NCBI GenBank assembly: GCA_016744695.1
Contig: JADGDV010000013.1
Location: 25,223 to 89,222, forward strand
Reading direction: 5' to 3'
Length of the DNA: 64,000 nt
Source of the DNA: Hahellaceae bacterium
GTDB lineage: Bacteria; Pseudomonadota; Gammaproteobacteria; Pseudomonadales; Oleiphilaceae
This document shows positions 48,024-57,989 of this stretch, in pieces. Made by a program: the position numbers and the translations under genes. Every line of letters starts with the position of its first letter. The stretch's first letter is position 1. The notes under the pieces are model-generated. The model did not search any database, was not told the DNA's origin, and saw only the letters and a list, made by a program, of their open reading frames with translations.

Positions 48024-48239
48024 TTAGATAGGGGTGGATCCATAGCTCATGGACGGCTTGCGTGGAGGGTCAGCGCGAACATTATTATCAATTTTGGTCA
48101 CTTCCCCGCCACCATTTAAAAACAACTCTACATCAGATAGCAACTGAGAGCGCACTTCTGCTCGCTCCTCTATCGACAAAGCTTCAACTTCTTCTTTTTT
48201 TGACTTGCCCTTTTTTGCTTTAACTGGAGCATCAATCAT
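48024..48239 (-). CDS. sutA: SutA-like RNA polymerase-binding regulator (short form)
   Basis: 71 aa; C-terminus LLSDVELFLNGGGEVTKIDNNVRADPPRKPSMSYGSTPI resembles the Pseudomonas SutA C-terminal region (FLxxGGxVxxIxxNVxADPPxKPxxxYGSxPI, from memory); GGGGAAA ribosome-binding site. Confidence 0.75.
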   Translation of the reverse strand: MIDAPVKAKKGKSKKEEVEALSIEERAEVRSQLLSDVELFLNGGGEVTKIDNNVRADPPRKPSMSYGSTPI

Positions 48240-48483
48240 ATATTTTCCCCTTTATGCTGACATTTTCTTATTTTAGTTTTTTAATACAACATAAATAAAC
48301 GCTGCGATTAAAAATTTTACTTTATATTAGTCTACCTTAACGTCAATACCACTAGATCCTAACTGATTGTTTGTGTTTTTTTGTATCTATTTAACTATAT
48401 ACAACAATCTGTTGGCTTAATTATATAAACCATACAGTTACATCATTAAGGTAAAATATTGAATTAAATGACATTTTAGTCAT

Positions 48484-49035
48484 TTATCTTTTCAAGCATG
48501 CACTCAGCTTTGCCTGCATCGCACTCAAACCCTTCTCTCTTGCATATCGAACATTACGCTCAGGGATTTTTTCAGGGTTTTGAATATCCTGTAATGCACG
48601 CTCAATGCTCTCTTCACGAATCAAATGCAAGGTAGGATAAGGGGAACGATTTGTATAATTAGCAGGGTCATCTGTTGAACTGTCAGCAAAACAATAATCG
48701 GGGTGAAAGCTCGCTAACTGATAAACCCCCTCATAACCCTGGTCGGCCATTAAATTATCAGCAATAGCCACTAACTCCAAAAAGACCTGAAATTCACTGA
48801 ACCCCTCAGGGTAAATTAATAAGGTTGTTTCAGTCGAAGGGGTATTATCAAGGTGTTTACACTCAGAGATCAGAGTCACTAGCATGTCTTCTAAGGTCTG
48901 AGTGCAAACAACATAACGAATCGAATTGTTGACCATTTCCTTTTTGGCAAAGGGGCAAAAGTTATCTCCAATAACGACGGTAGAAACCCACTCTCTAGTT
49001 TGGGAGATAATCACTTCATCAGTACACATTTTCAT
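48484..49035 (-). CDS. DUF1415 family protein
   Basis: VVIGDNFCPFAKKEMVNNSIRYVVC; YPTLHLIREESIERAL; IPERNVRYAREKG. Confidence 0.85.
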   Translation of the reverse strand: MKMCTDEVIISQTREWVSTVVIGDNFCPFAKKEMVNNSIRYVVCTQTLEDMLVTLISECKHLDNTPSTETTLLIYPEGFSEFQVFLELVAIADNLMADQGYEGVYQLASFHPDYCFADSSTDDPANYTNRSPYPTLHLIREESIERALQDIQNPEKIPERNVRYAREKGLSAMQAKLSACLKR

Positions 49036-49039
49036 TCCA

Positions 49040-49360
49040 TTAATACAAAAACAAAGTCACAGCAACGGTTATCGCATAAGCCACGATACACCAGTTTAAT
49101 CGGGCAATATTTTTAGCTATTCGGTTTTTATTATGTGTACGCAAATAAGCAAGCAAGCCAAAAGCAGTGACAACCAACGTTATTTCTGAGAAAAACACGC
49201 CGATGACGAAAGCAGCTTTAGTATCCCCCCCCCACAACTGAAAATAGGCAAGCAAGGTAATTAAGGTGCCTAACAATGCAAACAGCGTAGGCGCCATAGA
49301 GACAATAGGCCAAACTATTTGCTTAGCCGGTTGGTTTGGTGCAGTATTTTCCTGAATCAT
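49040..49360 (-). CDS. Small hypothetical membrane protein
   Basis: 106 aa with three predicted hydrophobic segments; 4 nt upstream of the DUF1415 gene. Confidence 0.65.
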   Translation of the reverse strand: MIQENTAPNQPAKQIVWPIVSMAPTLFALLGTLITLLAYFQLWGGDTKAAFVIGVFFSEITLVVTAFGLLAYLRTHNKNRIAKNIARLNWCIVAYAITVAVTLFLY

Positions 49361-49449
49361 TGATCACTCTCTTCTTTAAAAGGCTGACATTATTTTAAAA
49401 GAAGAAGACAGCATTACTTTTGACACAGATTAGGAAAGCACCAAGCACT

Positions 49450-51681
49450 TTAACTAAAAGTAGAGTATAAACGTAGCAGCGACTTCACTCCCGTTACAAG
49501 CACGCTATTTAATTCTTTTTTTCCTGTTAGTTTAAGCTCAGATATGACCAAAACGGCCGATCTCTTTTGCAGCACCCTGCGAATAAGCACGGACACTTCA
49601 AGTTCGCTACAGCCCCCCACCAAAACCTTATTCTGCACAGCCCAAACAAGCAACACCCAAACAGACAAACTACAACTCTCATAGATTCTTTGATGTTCAG
49701 AAAAGGCATGTAAATCGAGGCAGTCCTGTTCACTCAATGGTATCTTTGTTTGATAACTCTCACGTAACAACGAGATAACGACAGAGGAATCAAGGTCATT
49801 AAATACATCATTCAAATCAAAGATAAACTGTTCATAAAATCGTTTTTGAGCCTTGTTGCATAGGGTCTCTCCTTTATCAGATATGGCAGAAAACATGATA
49901 ACTGAATGCGCTCCACTCGCTGCTTCACGCTGTAATCCAAGCCGTAAAGGATAAAAGCCATTGCTACTCCAAAAACTGAGCAACTCAGACGTTGCACCAA
50001 AACTCGCTCCTACGTAATCCAAGCATGCTTTTTTTGCATCATCCTTAATCGCACCAATCAAATACGTGCCTAAACCCTGCTGATGCAGCTCAGGGTGAAC
50101 GGCAATACGCATAATACGATCACCCTGTAACCCTGTTGCCTCTTTAAAACCACTAAAACTTGATAAAGCCTGAGGAATTAAGTGTCCACGAGGACGACGC
50201 TGCCCCTGCCAAATAAGCTCTCCCAGCTCAGAATCTAAACCACCTTCCCGTCCAACTAGCGCGACAGCAATTACGTTCGAACTCTGCCCTTCATCATTAG
50301 AACGATCAAAAAGAGCAGCAATACGGATGGAAGGGCTATCAAGTAACATTCTTAAATCATCTGGGCTTGTTCGGTAATGAGCCAACACTAACAAGCCAAA
50401 CAATTGATTAAGAAGAGGTTCATTTTGAGACAGAGAGTCCTGGTTAATCCACTGAAACGCTATAGAATCCATCATTGCCCCGACCTGCAAGCAAGGATCT
50501 ACAGGGGACGCATTCAATAACAACGCATCAAAAACAAACCGTTCCAAAGGATCATTCTCAGACCAGCGAATAGGCGCCTTAAGATGCAAGGAATTCCATT
50601 GAGGGGTGATTCGGTCTAACACTTTGGTGAATCGCACAGCAAAACCTCGGCCAGTCCCTTCATAACCATGAATCGTTGAGGCAAATACAATACGAGAATA
50701 ACGCTTTAATAAACACTCAAGCATTGGCGCGGGGATTGCCGCAGCCTCATCAACCATAACGAGGTCTGCATCAGGTGAACTAGTAATTAATTCATCTGTC
50801 GCAATAAATTCAACTTCAGCCAGTGCCTCATGATCACTGAGGTAACAGTGAAACATCAGACCATCTCGCTTGCCTAAGGGGAGTAGTGCTTCCAAGCGAG
50901 AAAATGCACTTTCTACCGCTTCGGGGTAAGGCGCTGTGAGTATTATCTTTTGAGCACCCTTTTTAATTAATTTGGCCGCAGCAATCCCTAGCGCCGCACT
51001 TTTACCTCGACCCCGATCAGAGTTTATAACTAAAGGCCGACGACGATGACCTGTCACCACTTTACATACAGCCTCAACGGCTTTTTGTTGATCCTGAGTG
51101 ATGCAATCATCACTTATATCACTCATATCGAATATGGGTTCAGGTATTTTATCACTGTACTCAGAGTTCGAAACAGACTTACCTTGCTCTATGACAAGGG
51201 TACTATTTTCATGGGTAACTGCATGCTTTATACGCTGAATAAACCGTCGATTTAAGCTTTCCCTCTGATAGGGCAGCGAGGTGATCCGTTCATAATCAGG
51301 ATCATCATATGAAGACCATTGTTCAAGTGGCGGTACTATCAAAATAAATAAACCACCTGCTTTTAGAGTACCACTAATCGCCCCAAACCCATCAGGGTGA
51401 AAACCTGCATAAGCATCCATCACAATGAAATCGCACTCGCTGCCTAAGTGATGCAGTGCTTTCTTTGCATGGGTAAATATTACAGGTACAGACAGTTGGG
51501 TAATAACAGGTCTATCAGTCAGCCAAACAACGGACTCACTAACGTAGTTATTCAACACCTCACAAGCCAGAGACTCACCCCAAAGCCTATCACCGGATAA
51601 AACCAAAAGACGCCGGTGCCGAGCCAAAACGGCTTGTTGCTTTATATTAGTAATGGCTTGTAAGTAGCGATCATTATTCAA
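49450..51681 (-). CDS. tmcA: tRNA(Met) cytidine acetyltransferase TmcA
   Basis: NSDRGRGKSAALGIAAA Walker A, DEAAAIPAPMLECLL, STIHGYEGTGRGF, GNAT segment RIAVHPELHQQGLGTYLIGAI. Confidence 0.96.
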   Translation of the reverse strand: MNNDRYLQAITNIKQQAVLARHRRLLVLSGDRLWGESLACEVLNNYVSESVVWLTDRPVITQLSVPVIFTHAKKALHHLGSECDFIVMDAYAGFHPDGFGAISGTLKAGGLFILIVPPLEQWSSYDDPDYERITSLPYQRESLNRRFIQRIKHAVTHENSTLVIEQGKSVSNSEYSDKIPEPIFDMSDISDDCITQDQQKAVEAVCKVVTGHRRRPLVINSDRGRGKSAALGIAAAKLIKKGAQKIILTAPYPEAVESAFSRLEALLPLGKRDGLMFHCYLSDHEALAEVEFIATDELITSSPDADLVMVDEAAAIPAPMLECLLKRYSRIVFASTIHGYEGTGRGFAVRFTKVLDRITPQWNSLHLKAPIRWSENDPLERFVFDALLLNASPVDPCLQVGAMMDSIAFQWINQDSLSQNEPLLNQLFGLLVLAHYRTSPDDLRMLLDSPSIRIAALFDRSNDEGQSSNVIAVALVGREGGLDSELGELIWQGQRRPRGHLIPQALSSFSGFKEATGLQGDRIMRIAVHPELHQQGLGTYLIGAIKDDAKKACLDYVGASFGATSELLSFWSSNGFYPLRLGLQREAASGAHSVIMFSAISDKGETLCNKAQKRFYEQFIFDLNDVFNDLDSSVVISLLRESYQTKIPLSEQDCLDLHAFSEHQRIYESCSLSVWVLLVWAVQNKVLVGGCSELEVSVLIRRVLQKRSAVLVISELKLTGKKELNSVLVTGVKSLLRLYSTFS

Positions 51682-51732
51682 ACGTTTCTTCTCTAATAAA
51701 ATGACGAATGATAGGTCGGATAGACACTTTAT

Positions 51733-52593
51733 TTATTGCGTAAGCCCGTGCTGTTTTAACACCTCTATAAAGGTCTCAGGCTCTGGTCGTACTCTATAGT
51801 TATCCGTCAGATCGGCAAAAATAATCACGCCTTCTTTATCGGTAATAAGTACCGTTGGCATAACTGTGTCAGTATCATATCCCAGCACTTCCAACCCTTT
51901 TGGTGTACCGTTTTCTGCGTCTACCCCCAGTATCTTAGCGGCTTTGTTATCTACATCAACCAAAAATTTTAACGGTACCTTAAACTTCTCCGCGAGCCCA
52001 CGCGTATTTTCGTGGGACTGAGGACTTATCAGCGCAACGGTCGCACCTAAATCGGCCAATGCCTTATATTGCGCTGCCACTTCTTTGATTTGAGCCATAC
52101 ATAGCGGGCACCAATTTCCACGATAAAAAATCAACAGTGAAGGCTGACCAACAAATACATCTGAAGATACGGCATTACCCGACTCATCTTCCAGTTCAAA
52201 CGCTGGCAGTGTCTCACCTGGCACTAAAAACTTAGCTTCTTCACGCTGAAAATGTGAATACCAGTAAACATATAATGCTGTACCTAAGACACCCACACCG
52301 GCACTATAAGCCAATTGCAGAGTTAATTCCTCGCTCTTCCAACCTAGCCCAAGGGTTAGTGCGAAACCACCCCATGTAAATAGTTGAAAAACAGTGAGAT
52401 TAGAACTTGTTCTAACCACATCAGATAAAAACAAACGAACAAAGAAGAACATCATGGGCCAAATGGCGATGCCTACACCTGCCCAACCACTCATAACACC
52501 CGACTCCCACACGCCCACACAGGCATGAACTGAAACAAGTATTAGCAGGGTGACATAAACAGAAATAAAAATTGATTTAAGCAAATTAGTCAT
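51733..52593 (-). CDS. Membrane-anchored peroxiredoxin/redoxin-domain protein
   Basis: N-terminal TM helices followed by LPAFELEDESGNAVSSDVFVGQPSLLIFYRGNWCPLCMAQIKEVA. Confidence 0.85.
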   Translation of the reverse strand: MTNLLKSIFISVYVTLLILVSVHACVGVWESGVMSGWAGVGIAIWPMMFFFVRLFLSDVVRTSSNLTVFQLFTWGGFALTLGLGWKSEELTLQLAYSAGVGVLGTALYVYWYSHFQREEAKFLVPGETLPAFELEDESGNAVSSDVFVGQPSLLIFYRGNWCPLCMAQIKEVAAQYKALADLGATVALISPQSHENTRGLAEKFKVPLKFLVDVDNKAAKILGVDAENGTPKGLEVLGYDTDTVMPTVLITDKEGVIIFADLTDNYRVRPEPETFIEVLKQHGLTQ

Positions 52594-52909
52594 TGTGATA
52601 TCTCTTATTAGTCCAAAATTGTGAGTGCAGTTTCAATCATCTGCCAGCGCTTTATGTTTATTGAATGTTAACGGCCTCATTAACTTCTCCATTGTTATAA
52701 AACATTCCAAAAATATACAGGAACGATCATTCCAATACAGTGTATTATTAAATAACATTCGACCCAATAAGATGAATCATGGCGCACTATTTTAAGATAT
52801 GGATACTGATTCATGTTATTAATCTAACCCACAAGGTATTAATGAAGACCAACTTATTAAGTCAATTACTCGTTTTTGCGTGCAAGCGGTAACCAGCAAG
52901 GAATAATTT

Positions 52910-54571
52910 ATGACAGATCATTATTTTGCAAACACTCACACTGTCGAGAACCAGCCACCAGAGTTAGAAAACTACAATTTATTTGAGCAGGACAACGCCC
53001 TAAAAGAAGCCGTTGAACGCGAAGGGGCCAACTGGGCTAGGCAAGACATTTCTTCATTTGGAGAAAAGGTAGGACAAGCGAGCTACATAGAGCTAGGCTT
53101 TCAAGCCAATGAAAACAAACCCGTGCTTCATAGCCACAACCGGTTTGGACAACGCATTGACCTCGTTAAGTTTCACCCCGCTTACCATGAGCTAATGAAG
53201 ACATCTGTTGAGAATGGGCTGCATTCATCCCCTTGGACAAATCCAAAACAAGGTGCTCATGTTGCCCGTAGCGCAAAGTTCTACCTTCAGAGTCAAATAG
53301 AAGCTGCTCACTGCTGCCCTATCACAATGACCTTTGCAGCCATTCCCGCATTACGCACACAACCGAATCTAGCGAAAATATGGGAACCGCTAATTACCTC
53401 ACAACATTATAATCCAGCAAATACCCCTCCTAACCAAAAACAGGGCATTACCATCGGTATGGCAATGACCGAAAAGCAAGGGGGCTCTGATGTTAGGGCC
53501 AACACAACTAAAGCCCACCCCGTTGGTCAAGGTGGCTCTGGTGAACTTTATGAGCTTGTTGGTCATAAATATTTTGTATCTGCTCCGATGTGTGATGCAT
53601 TTTTAATGCTTGCCCAAACCCCAGCGGGGCTATCTTGCTTTCTGGTACCTAGATGGCTTGCGGATGGGAATAAAAACCCACTTCAATTTCTTAGACTCAA
53701 AGATAAAATGGGTAACGTTGCTAATGCATCTAGCGAAACGGAGCTGCGTGGAGCCTTAGGGTATATGGTCGGTGAAGAAGGTCGTGGAGTGAAAACCATT
53801 ATTGAAATGGTTTCTCTTACTCGCTTTGACTGCATGGTTGGGTCCTCAGCAGGGCAGCGACTCGCTGTCGCCCATGCGACTCATCATTGCCACTATCGAT
53901 CAGCCTTCGGAGCCAAGCTTGATCAACAACCCTTGATGCAAAATGTATTAGCAGACCTAGCACTAGAACAAGAAGGCTCCCTTGCTTTTACTATGCGCAT
54001 GGCTCGCTCGTTAGACAATCAACACGATGAGTCAGAGCAATTATTAATGCGTTTAGGTACCGCTGTTGGTAAATACTGGATTTGCAAACGCACCCCTAAT
54101 CACGCCTATGAGTCAATGGAGTGTATTGGTGGTAGTGGCGTTATGGAAAGCAGTATTTTTCCACGGTTATTTCGTGAATCACCCATTAACTCTATTTGGG
54201 AAGGCAGTGGCAATGTTCAGTGCCTCGACGTATTGCGCGCTATATCAAAAACACCGTCTGTTATTGATGTTTTTTTTAATGAAGTTGATAAAGCAAAAGG
54301 CTCAAACAATACCCTTGATAATTTTGTGCTTAAGTTAAAAAGTGAGTTCACAGACCTCAGCGACATTGAATACCGAGCACGTAACATTGTCGATCGCCTC
54401 GCATTAGCTATACAAGGGTCCTTATTAGTGCGTAACAGCAGCAATATGATAAGTGACTTGTTTTGTTCTTCTCGTTTACACCATAATGGCGGCCATAATA
54501 TTGGCACTATGCCAAAAAGTAAGGTTTGCACACAGATTATTGAACGCGCCAGACCGATGATAAAGACATAA
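52910..54571 (+). CDS. AidB-like acyl-CoA dehydrogenase family protein
   Basis: GMAMTEKQGGSDVRANTTKA, FSAP-type KYFVSAPMCDAFL, YESMECIGGSGVMESSIFPRLFRESPINSIWEGSGNVQCLDVLRA. Confidence 0.92.
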   Translation: MTDHYFANTHTVENQPPELENYNLFEQDNALKEAVEREGANWARQDISSFGEKVGQASYIELGFQANENKPVLHSHNRFGQRIDLVKFHPAYHELMKTSVENGLHSSPWTNPKQGAHVARSAKFYLQSQIEAAHCCPITMTFAAIPALRTQPNLAKIWEPLITSQHYNPANTPPNQKQGITIGMAMTEKQGGSDVRANTTKAHPVGQGGSGELYELVGHKYFVSAPMCDAFLMLAQTPAGLSCFLVPRWLADGNKNPLQFLRLKDKMGNVANASSETELRGALGYMVGEEGRGVKTIIEMVSLTRFDCMVGSSAGQRLAVAHATHHCHYRSAFGAKLDQQPLMQNVLADLALEQEGSLAFTMRMARSLDNQHDESEQLLMRLGTAVGKYWICKRTPNHAYESMECIGGSGVMESSIFPRLFRESPINSIWEGSGNVQCLDVLRAISKTPSVIDVFFNEVDKAKGSNNTLDNFVLKLKSEFTDLSDIEYRARNIVDRLALAIQGSLLVRNSSNMISDLFCSSRLHHNGGHNIGTMPKSKVCTQIIERARPMIKT

Positions 54572-54628
54572 TCCTCTGCATAGCATTACTGTTTTTTAAC
54601 TTGAAAGACACACAAAAAGCGACCCGAT

Positions 54629-55669
54629 ATGAACGACAACCAAAGACAGCAAAACCGCAGTAAATTCACCTTCGCCTTTGCCGCATTTGCACTTGGAATG
54701 CTGATATCAGCAACCATTATCAACGCCAACAAAGGCCCGTCAATCGATGACGCAAGCGGACTTATCAACTTTAAAGGTTCTAACTATACACTGAATGACT
54801 TACCGACCAGTGTCGCCATGCCCTATTATGAAATGGAGCATGAACACTTTGAAAAACAACGTGCCTTTCTAGGAGAAGCAGTTATTCAACTTGTTGCCGC
54901 AGAACAGGCAAAAAAAGAAAATATCAGTGAAGAAGCGGCTATGGAAAAACTATTAGCCGTTTCGCCTGCCTCTGAAGAAGAAGTAAGCACATTCTTTGAA
55001 GCAAACAAAGATCGCATCGGTAAGCCTTTTTATGAAATAAAGGCTGATATTGCTCAATACCTCACGCAACAAAAAGAGAGAGAAAAACGCCTTTCTTTAC
55101 TAGAAGAATTAGAGCTTAAAGGTGATTTCTCACTGCTAATTAAAGCGCCAGCATCGCCTACAGTGTTTATCGATACAGAAGGCTACCCAAGCACAGGCAA
55201 CCCTAAGGCAAAAATAAACATTGTTGAATTTGCAGATTATCAATGCCCTCACTGTAAAGAAGCAAGCCAACAATTACACGCCTTGCTAGAAGAATACAAA
55301 GACCAAATACAACTCACTTATATGGACTTCCCTATTAACCGCTCAGGTATCTCGCGTAAAGTGTCTGAGGGTGCGGTATGCGCTGACCAGCAAGGTAAAT
55401 TTTGGGAATATAATAACCAGGCATTTGAAGAACAAGTTCAGCTAAGTGACAACTCGCCTCACACTATCGCTAAAACACTTCAGCTTGATCTTGCGCAGTT
55501 TGACCAATGTATTGCAGACTCTGCCACCGCTAAAAAAGTAAAAGCTTCAGAACTTCAAGCAATTAACTTAGGCGTGAGAGGTACACCAGCGATCTATATT
55601 AATGGGAGAAAACTGGAAGGGCATTACCTTGACAAGGCATTGAGAAAAGCAGTGGTAGAACTGCTTTAA
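54629..55669 (+). CDS. DsbA-family thioredoxin-like protein with N-terminal SurA/peptidyl-prolyl isomerase-like helical region
   Basis: N-terminal TM; INIVEFADYQCPHCKEASQQLHALLEEYKDQIQLTYMDFPI; GVRGTPAIYINGRKLEG cis-Pro loop. Confidence 0.85.
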   Translation: MNDNQRQQNRSKFTFAFAAFALGMLISATIINANKGPSIDDASGLINFKGSNYTLNDLPTSVAMPYYEMEHEHFEKQRAFLGEAVIQLVAAEQAKKENISEEAAMEKLLAVSPASEEEVSTFFEANKDRIGKPFYEIKADIAQYLTQQKEREKRLSLLEELELKGDFSLLIKAPASPTVFIDTEGYPSTGNPKAKINIVEFADYQCPHCKEASQQLHALLEEYKDQIQLTYMDFPINRSGISRKVSEGAVCADQQGKFWEYNNQAFEEQVQLSDNSPHTIAKTLQLDLAQFDQCIADSATAKKVKASELQAINLGVRGTPAIYINGRKLEGHYLDKALRKAVVELL

Positions 55670-55709
55670 CACCCTAAATGTAAGTTATTATAAGTACCCA
55701 GCATGACTG

Positions 55710-56681
55710 TTAATTAGATGTTATTAGCTCATACACGTAATCAACCATATTAGCACTCAACATATCCCTAGCTCTTTGCTCTACCTGCCCCTTATCTGTC
55801 GCTGAGACCTTAAGGGGCCAACGTTTTTTAGCAATAACCTCATCATATTTCATCAAACTAATCTCGGTTGAACCACGTAACCAATACCAACCCTGCTTTT
55901 TTTGTATTTCCTCAGTATCCATGGTCGCTTTAAGTTGATAAAAAGAGCCTTCATCAAGCGTAATTCCAAGCGCACTGACGGCACTTTCTAAACTCTGCTG
56001 TAACTGTACTGAATCAGCTACAACATTAAAATGTAAAGCAACCAAAGCCTCACGCAGTAGCGCCTCAAGCTTAGCTTGATCATAGTGGGCAGGTATACCT
56101 TTTCCACTGACTACGCCAAGGTTACGATTAAGATTACTTCGTTGATTCTCAATCTCTCTTGCTTGCTTAAGAACGGCTAATGCTGCAATGGGGTTTGGAG
56201 CTCTTTGCCCTGCATAAATCACCCGCTCTTCAATTTTCCGATCCGCACTGCGAACCCCTTCACGGAAACGTCGCTCTGCCGGCGCTTTTTCCAAAACAGC
56301 CAAAGCGAAGGATCGCCCATCATCCGACTGCCAAGTTTCCACCACTTGGGCACCTTCAAGCACATGCTTTGCTTCCGTTGAAACATACCTTGCGAGACTC
56401 TGCTTATTAGTCGTCACGCGTCCAGATTGGCCAGTTGTTATCTGTGCTTCTGAAAAATCAAGAGATTGATCTTTAATAGCTACTTCAAAGATCTTAGCCA
56501 GATTAGCCAGCGCCCTATCATTAGCTCCATTGCGACTATCGGCCTCACCAACAGCACTGAGATAACGCTTTTGGGAATAATTTTCTGCGGGCTGGTCAAG
56601 CCACGACGGCTGGCTTGAAGTTAAACTACAGGCCGCTAATAAAAGACTTAAAAGCAATGTTGTTATGATTTTTATATTCAT
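55710..56681 (-). CDS. LPP20-like lipoprotein (gene 4 of lipoprotein operon)
   Basis: Lipobox LLLAAC/S; SQPSWLDQPAENYSQKRYLSAVGEADSRNGANDRALANLAKIFEV pattern of LPP20 proteins. Confidence 0.8.
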   Translation of the reverse strand: MNIKIITTLLLSLLLAACSLTSSQPSWLDQPAENYSQKRYLSAVGEADSRNGANDRALANLAKIFEVAIKDQSLDFSEAQITTGQSGRVTTNKQSLARYVSTEAKHVLEGAQVVETWQSDDGRSFALAVLEKAPAERRFREGVRSADRKIEERVIYAGQRAPNPIAALAVLKQAREIENQRSNLNRNLGVVSGKGIPAHYDQAKLEALLREALVALHFNVVADSVQLQQSLESAVSALGITLDEGSFYQLKATMDTEEIQKKQGWYWLRGSTEISLMKYDEVIAKKRWPLKVSATDKGQVEQRARDMLSANMVDYVYELITSN

Positions 56682-56705
56682 TATTATTCAACCCTGAAAA
56701 CTCAG

Positions 56706-57989
56706 CTAAAAATATGAGTAGAATGTTCTACGACTTGCAGAAGAAATAAACAGTACTATTTTATCACCCGCGCGGGCAGTGAACTCGGTCTTTTCTGACG
56801 TTGATGTTACAAAATTGTTTACAGGTAACGGGTATTTACCCGTCGGCACTAAAAACCTGGAAACCTGAATAGTTGATGGCAACATATTCCAACTACGAAT
56901 ATCTGCAGACTCCGTTAATAATGTAGCTAAATTCATTAGCAACCCCAAACTACTATTTTGACCATTCGCCTGCTTAACCATTTCAGCTTTCGCAACCATA
57001 CGAGCCAATGTCATTGTATATATTTGTGCAAAATTATCAGCAAGATCTTCTCTTGCTAGCGCCTCTATATCTTCAAGAGTTTGAGTAATATAATGCTTTC
57101 CATCAAAGTTAACGTTTAATGGCCTTTTCACATAATCTGACTCTGGATACGTGGGCACAGCAAGAGAAACAACTTGCTCTAAAGATGGCACCCACACACT
57201 CAATGACTTTTCACGTTTACTGGTTACTATACCATCCCAGTAAATCACAATAATTTCTGCGGAGTCTGGAGGCAAGGTCGTTGCAACCATATTAAACCGC
57301 TGATTATATTTTTTATAATCAGCATCAAGCCCTAGATCTCGGCTCAAATTAAGAAGACTATATTTCAACGCGGCGGGAAGATGAATGTTGCGCACAGTCA
57401 TTATTTTTTCAGCCTTACGATAGCTGATCATTGCATCGTCTAACTCCCCCCCTAATTCATAAACCAAACCAGCAATATAATGACTACTTGCAAGCTGTCC
57501 ACTGGGGCCACTTGCGCTTGCCAACTCATCCATTACAACACTAGCCTGCAAGACCTCAACCCTTGCTGCATCAAGATCATTTTGCATCAAATAATTAATC
57601 GACATTAACTCATGCAACAATACCCGCTCACTGGCGCTACCATCGTAGCTTGTTAGTGTTTCATTAATAGTGGTAGCCCACACACTTTCACTCACACTTA
57701 CGGCCTGAAGAGCATTAAGTATTTCTTTTGCCAATTGAAGGTCCTTGTTAGCATCAGAGAAATTTCCCCTAATACTTTTCAATAAACCTACATTTAACAA
57801 ATATTGCGCACGATCACGGTCTGAGGCATCAATTTCTTGCAATGCAAGCAATGTTTTTTCAGCGCCTAAGCCTTCAAGTCCTTCCGCTAGAGAATTCACT
57901 TCCGTTTGATGCATGGCGCAAGCCTGCAAAAAAAATGGTAATAAAAAAAAGAGTACGCTCTTTAATTTTAATGGCATAAAATCAAACAA
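56706..57989 (-). CDS. COG3014-like lipoprotein with TPR-type region (gene 3 of lipoprotein operon)
   Basis: Lipobox FLQAC/A; TPR-like repeats (VGLLKSIRGNFSDANKDLQLAKEI; AGLVYELGGELDDAMISYRKAEKI); IIVIYWDGIVTSKREKSLSVWVP. Confidence 0.78.
   Translation of the reverse strand: MFDFMPLKLKSVLFFLLPFFLQACAMHQTEVNSLAEGLEGLGAEKTLLALQEIDASDRDRAQYLLNVGLLKSIRGNFSDANKDLQLAKEILNALQAVSVSESVWATTINETLTSYDGSASERVLLHELMSINYLMQNDLDAARVEVLQASVVMDELASASGPSGQLASSHYIAGLVYELGGELDDAMISYRKAEKIMTVRNIHLPAALKYSLLNLSRDLGLDADYKKYNQRFNMVATTLPPDSAEIIVIYWDGIVTSKREKSLSVWVPSLEQVVSLAVPTYPESDYVKRPLNVNFDGKHYITQTLEDIEALAREDLADNFAQIYTMTLARMVAKAEMVKQANGQNSSLGLLMNLATLLTESADIRSWNMLPSTIQVSRFLVPTGKYPLPVNNFVTSTSEKTEFTARAGDKIVLFISSASRRTFYSYF

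Noticed and set aside
48466-48485. AAATGAC-ATTTTA-GTCATTT palindrome near the DUF1415 stop
   Set aside because: AT-rich 7-bp arms within a very AT-rich region; likely a weak terminator or chance.
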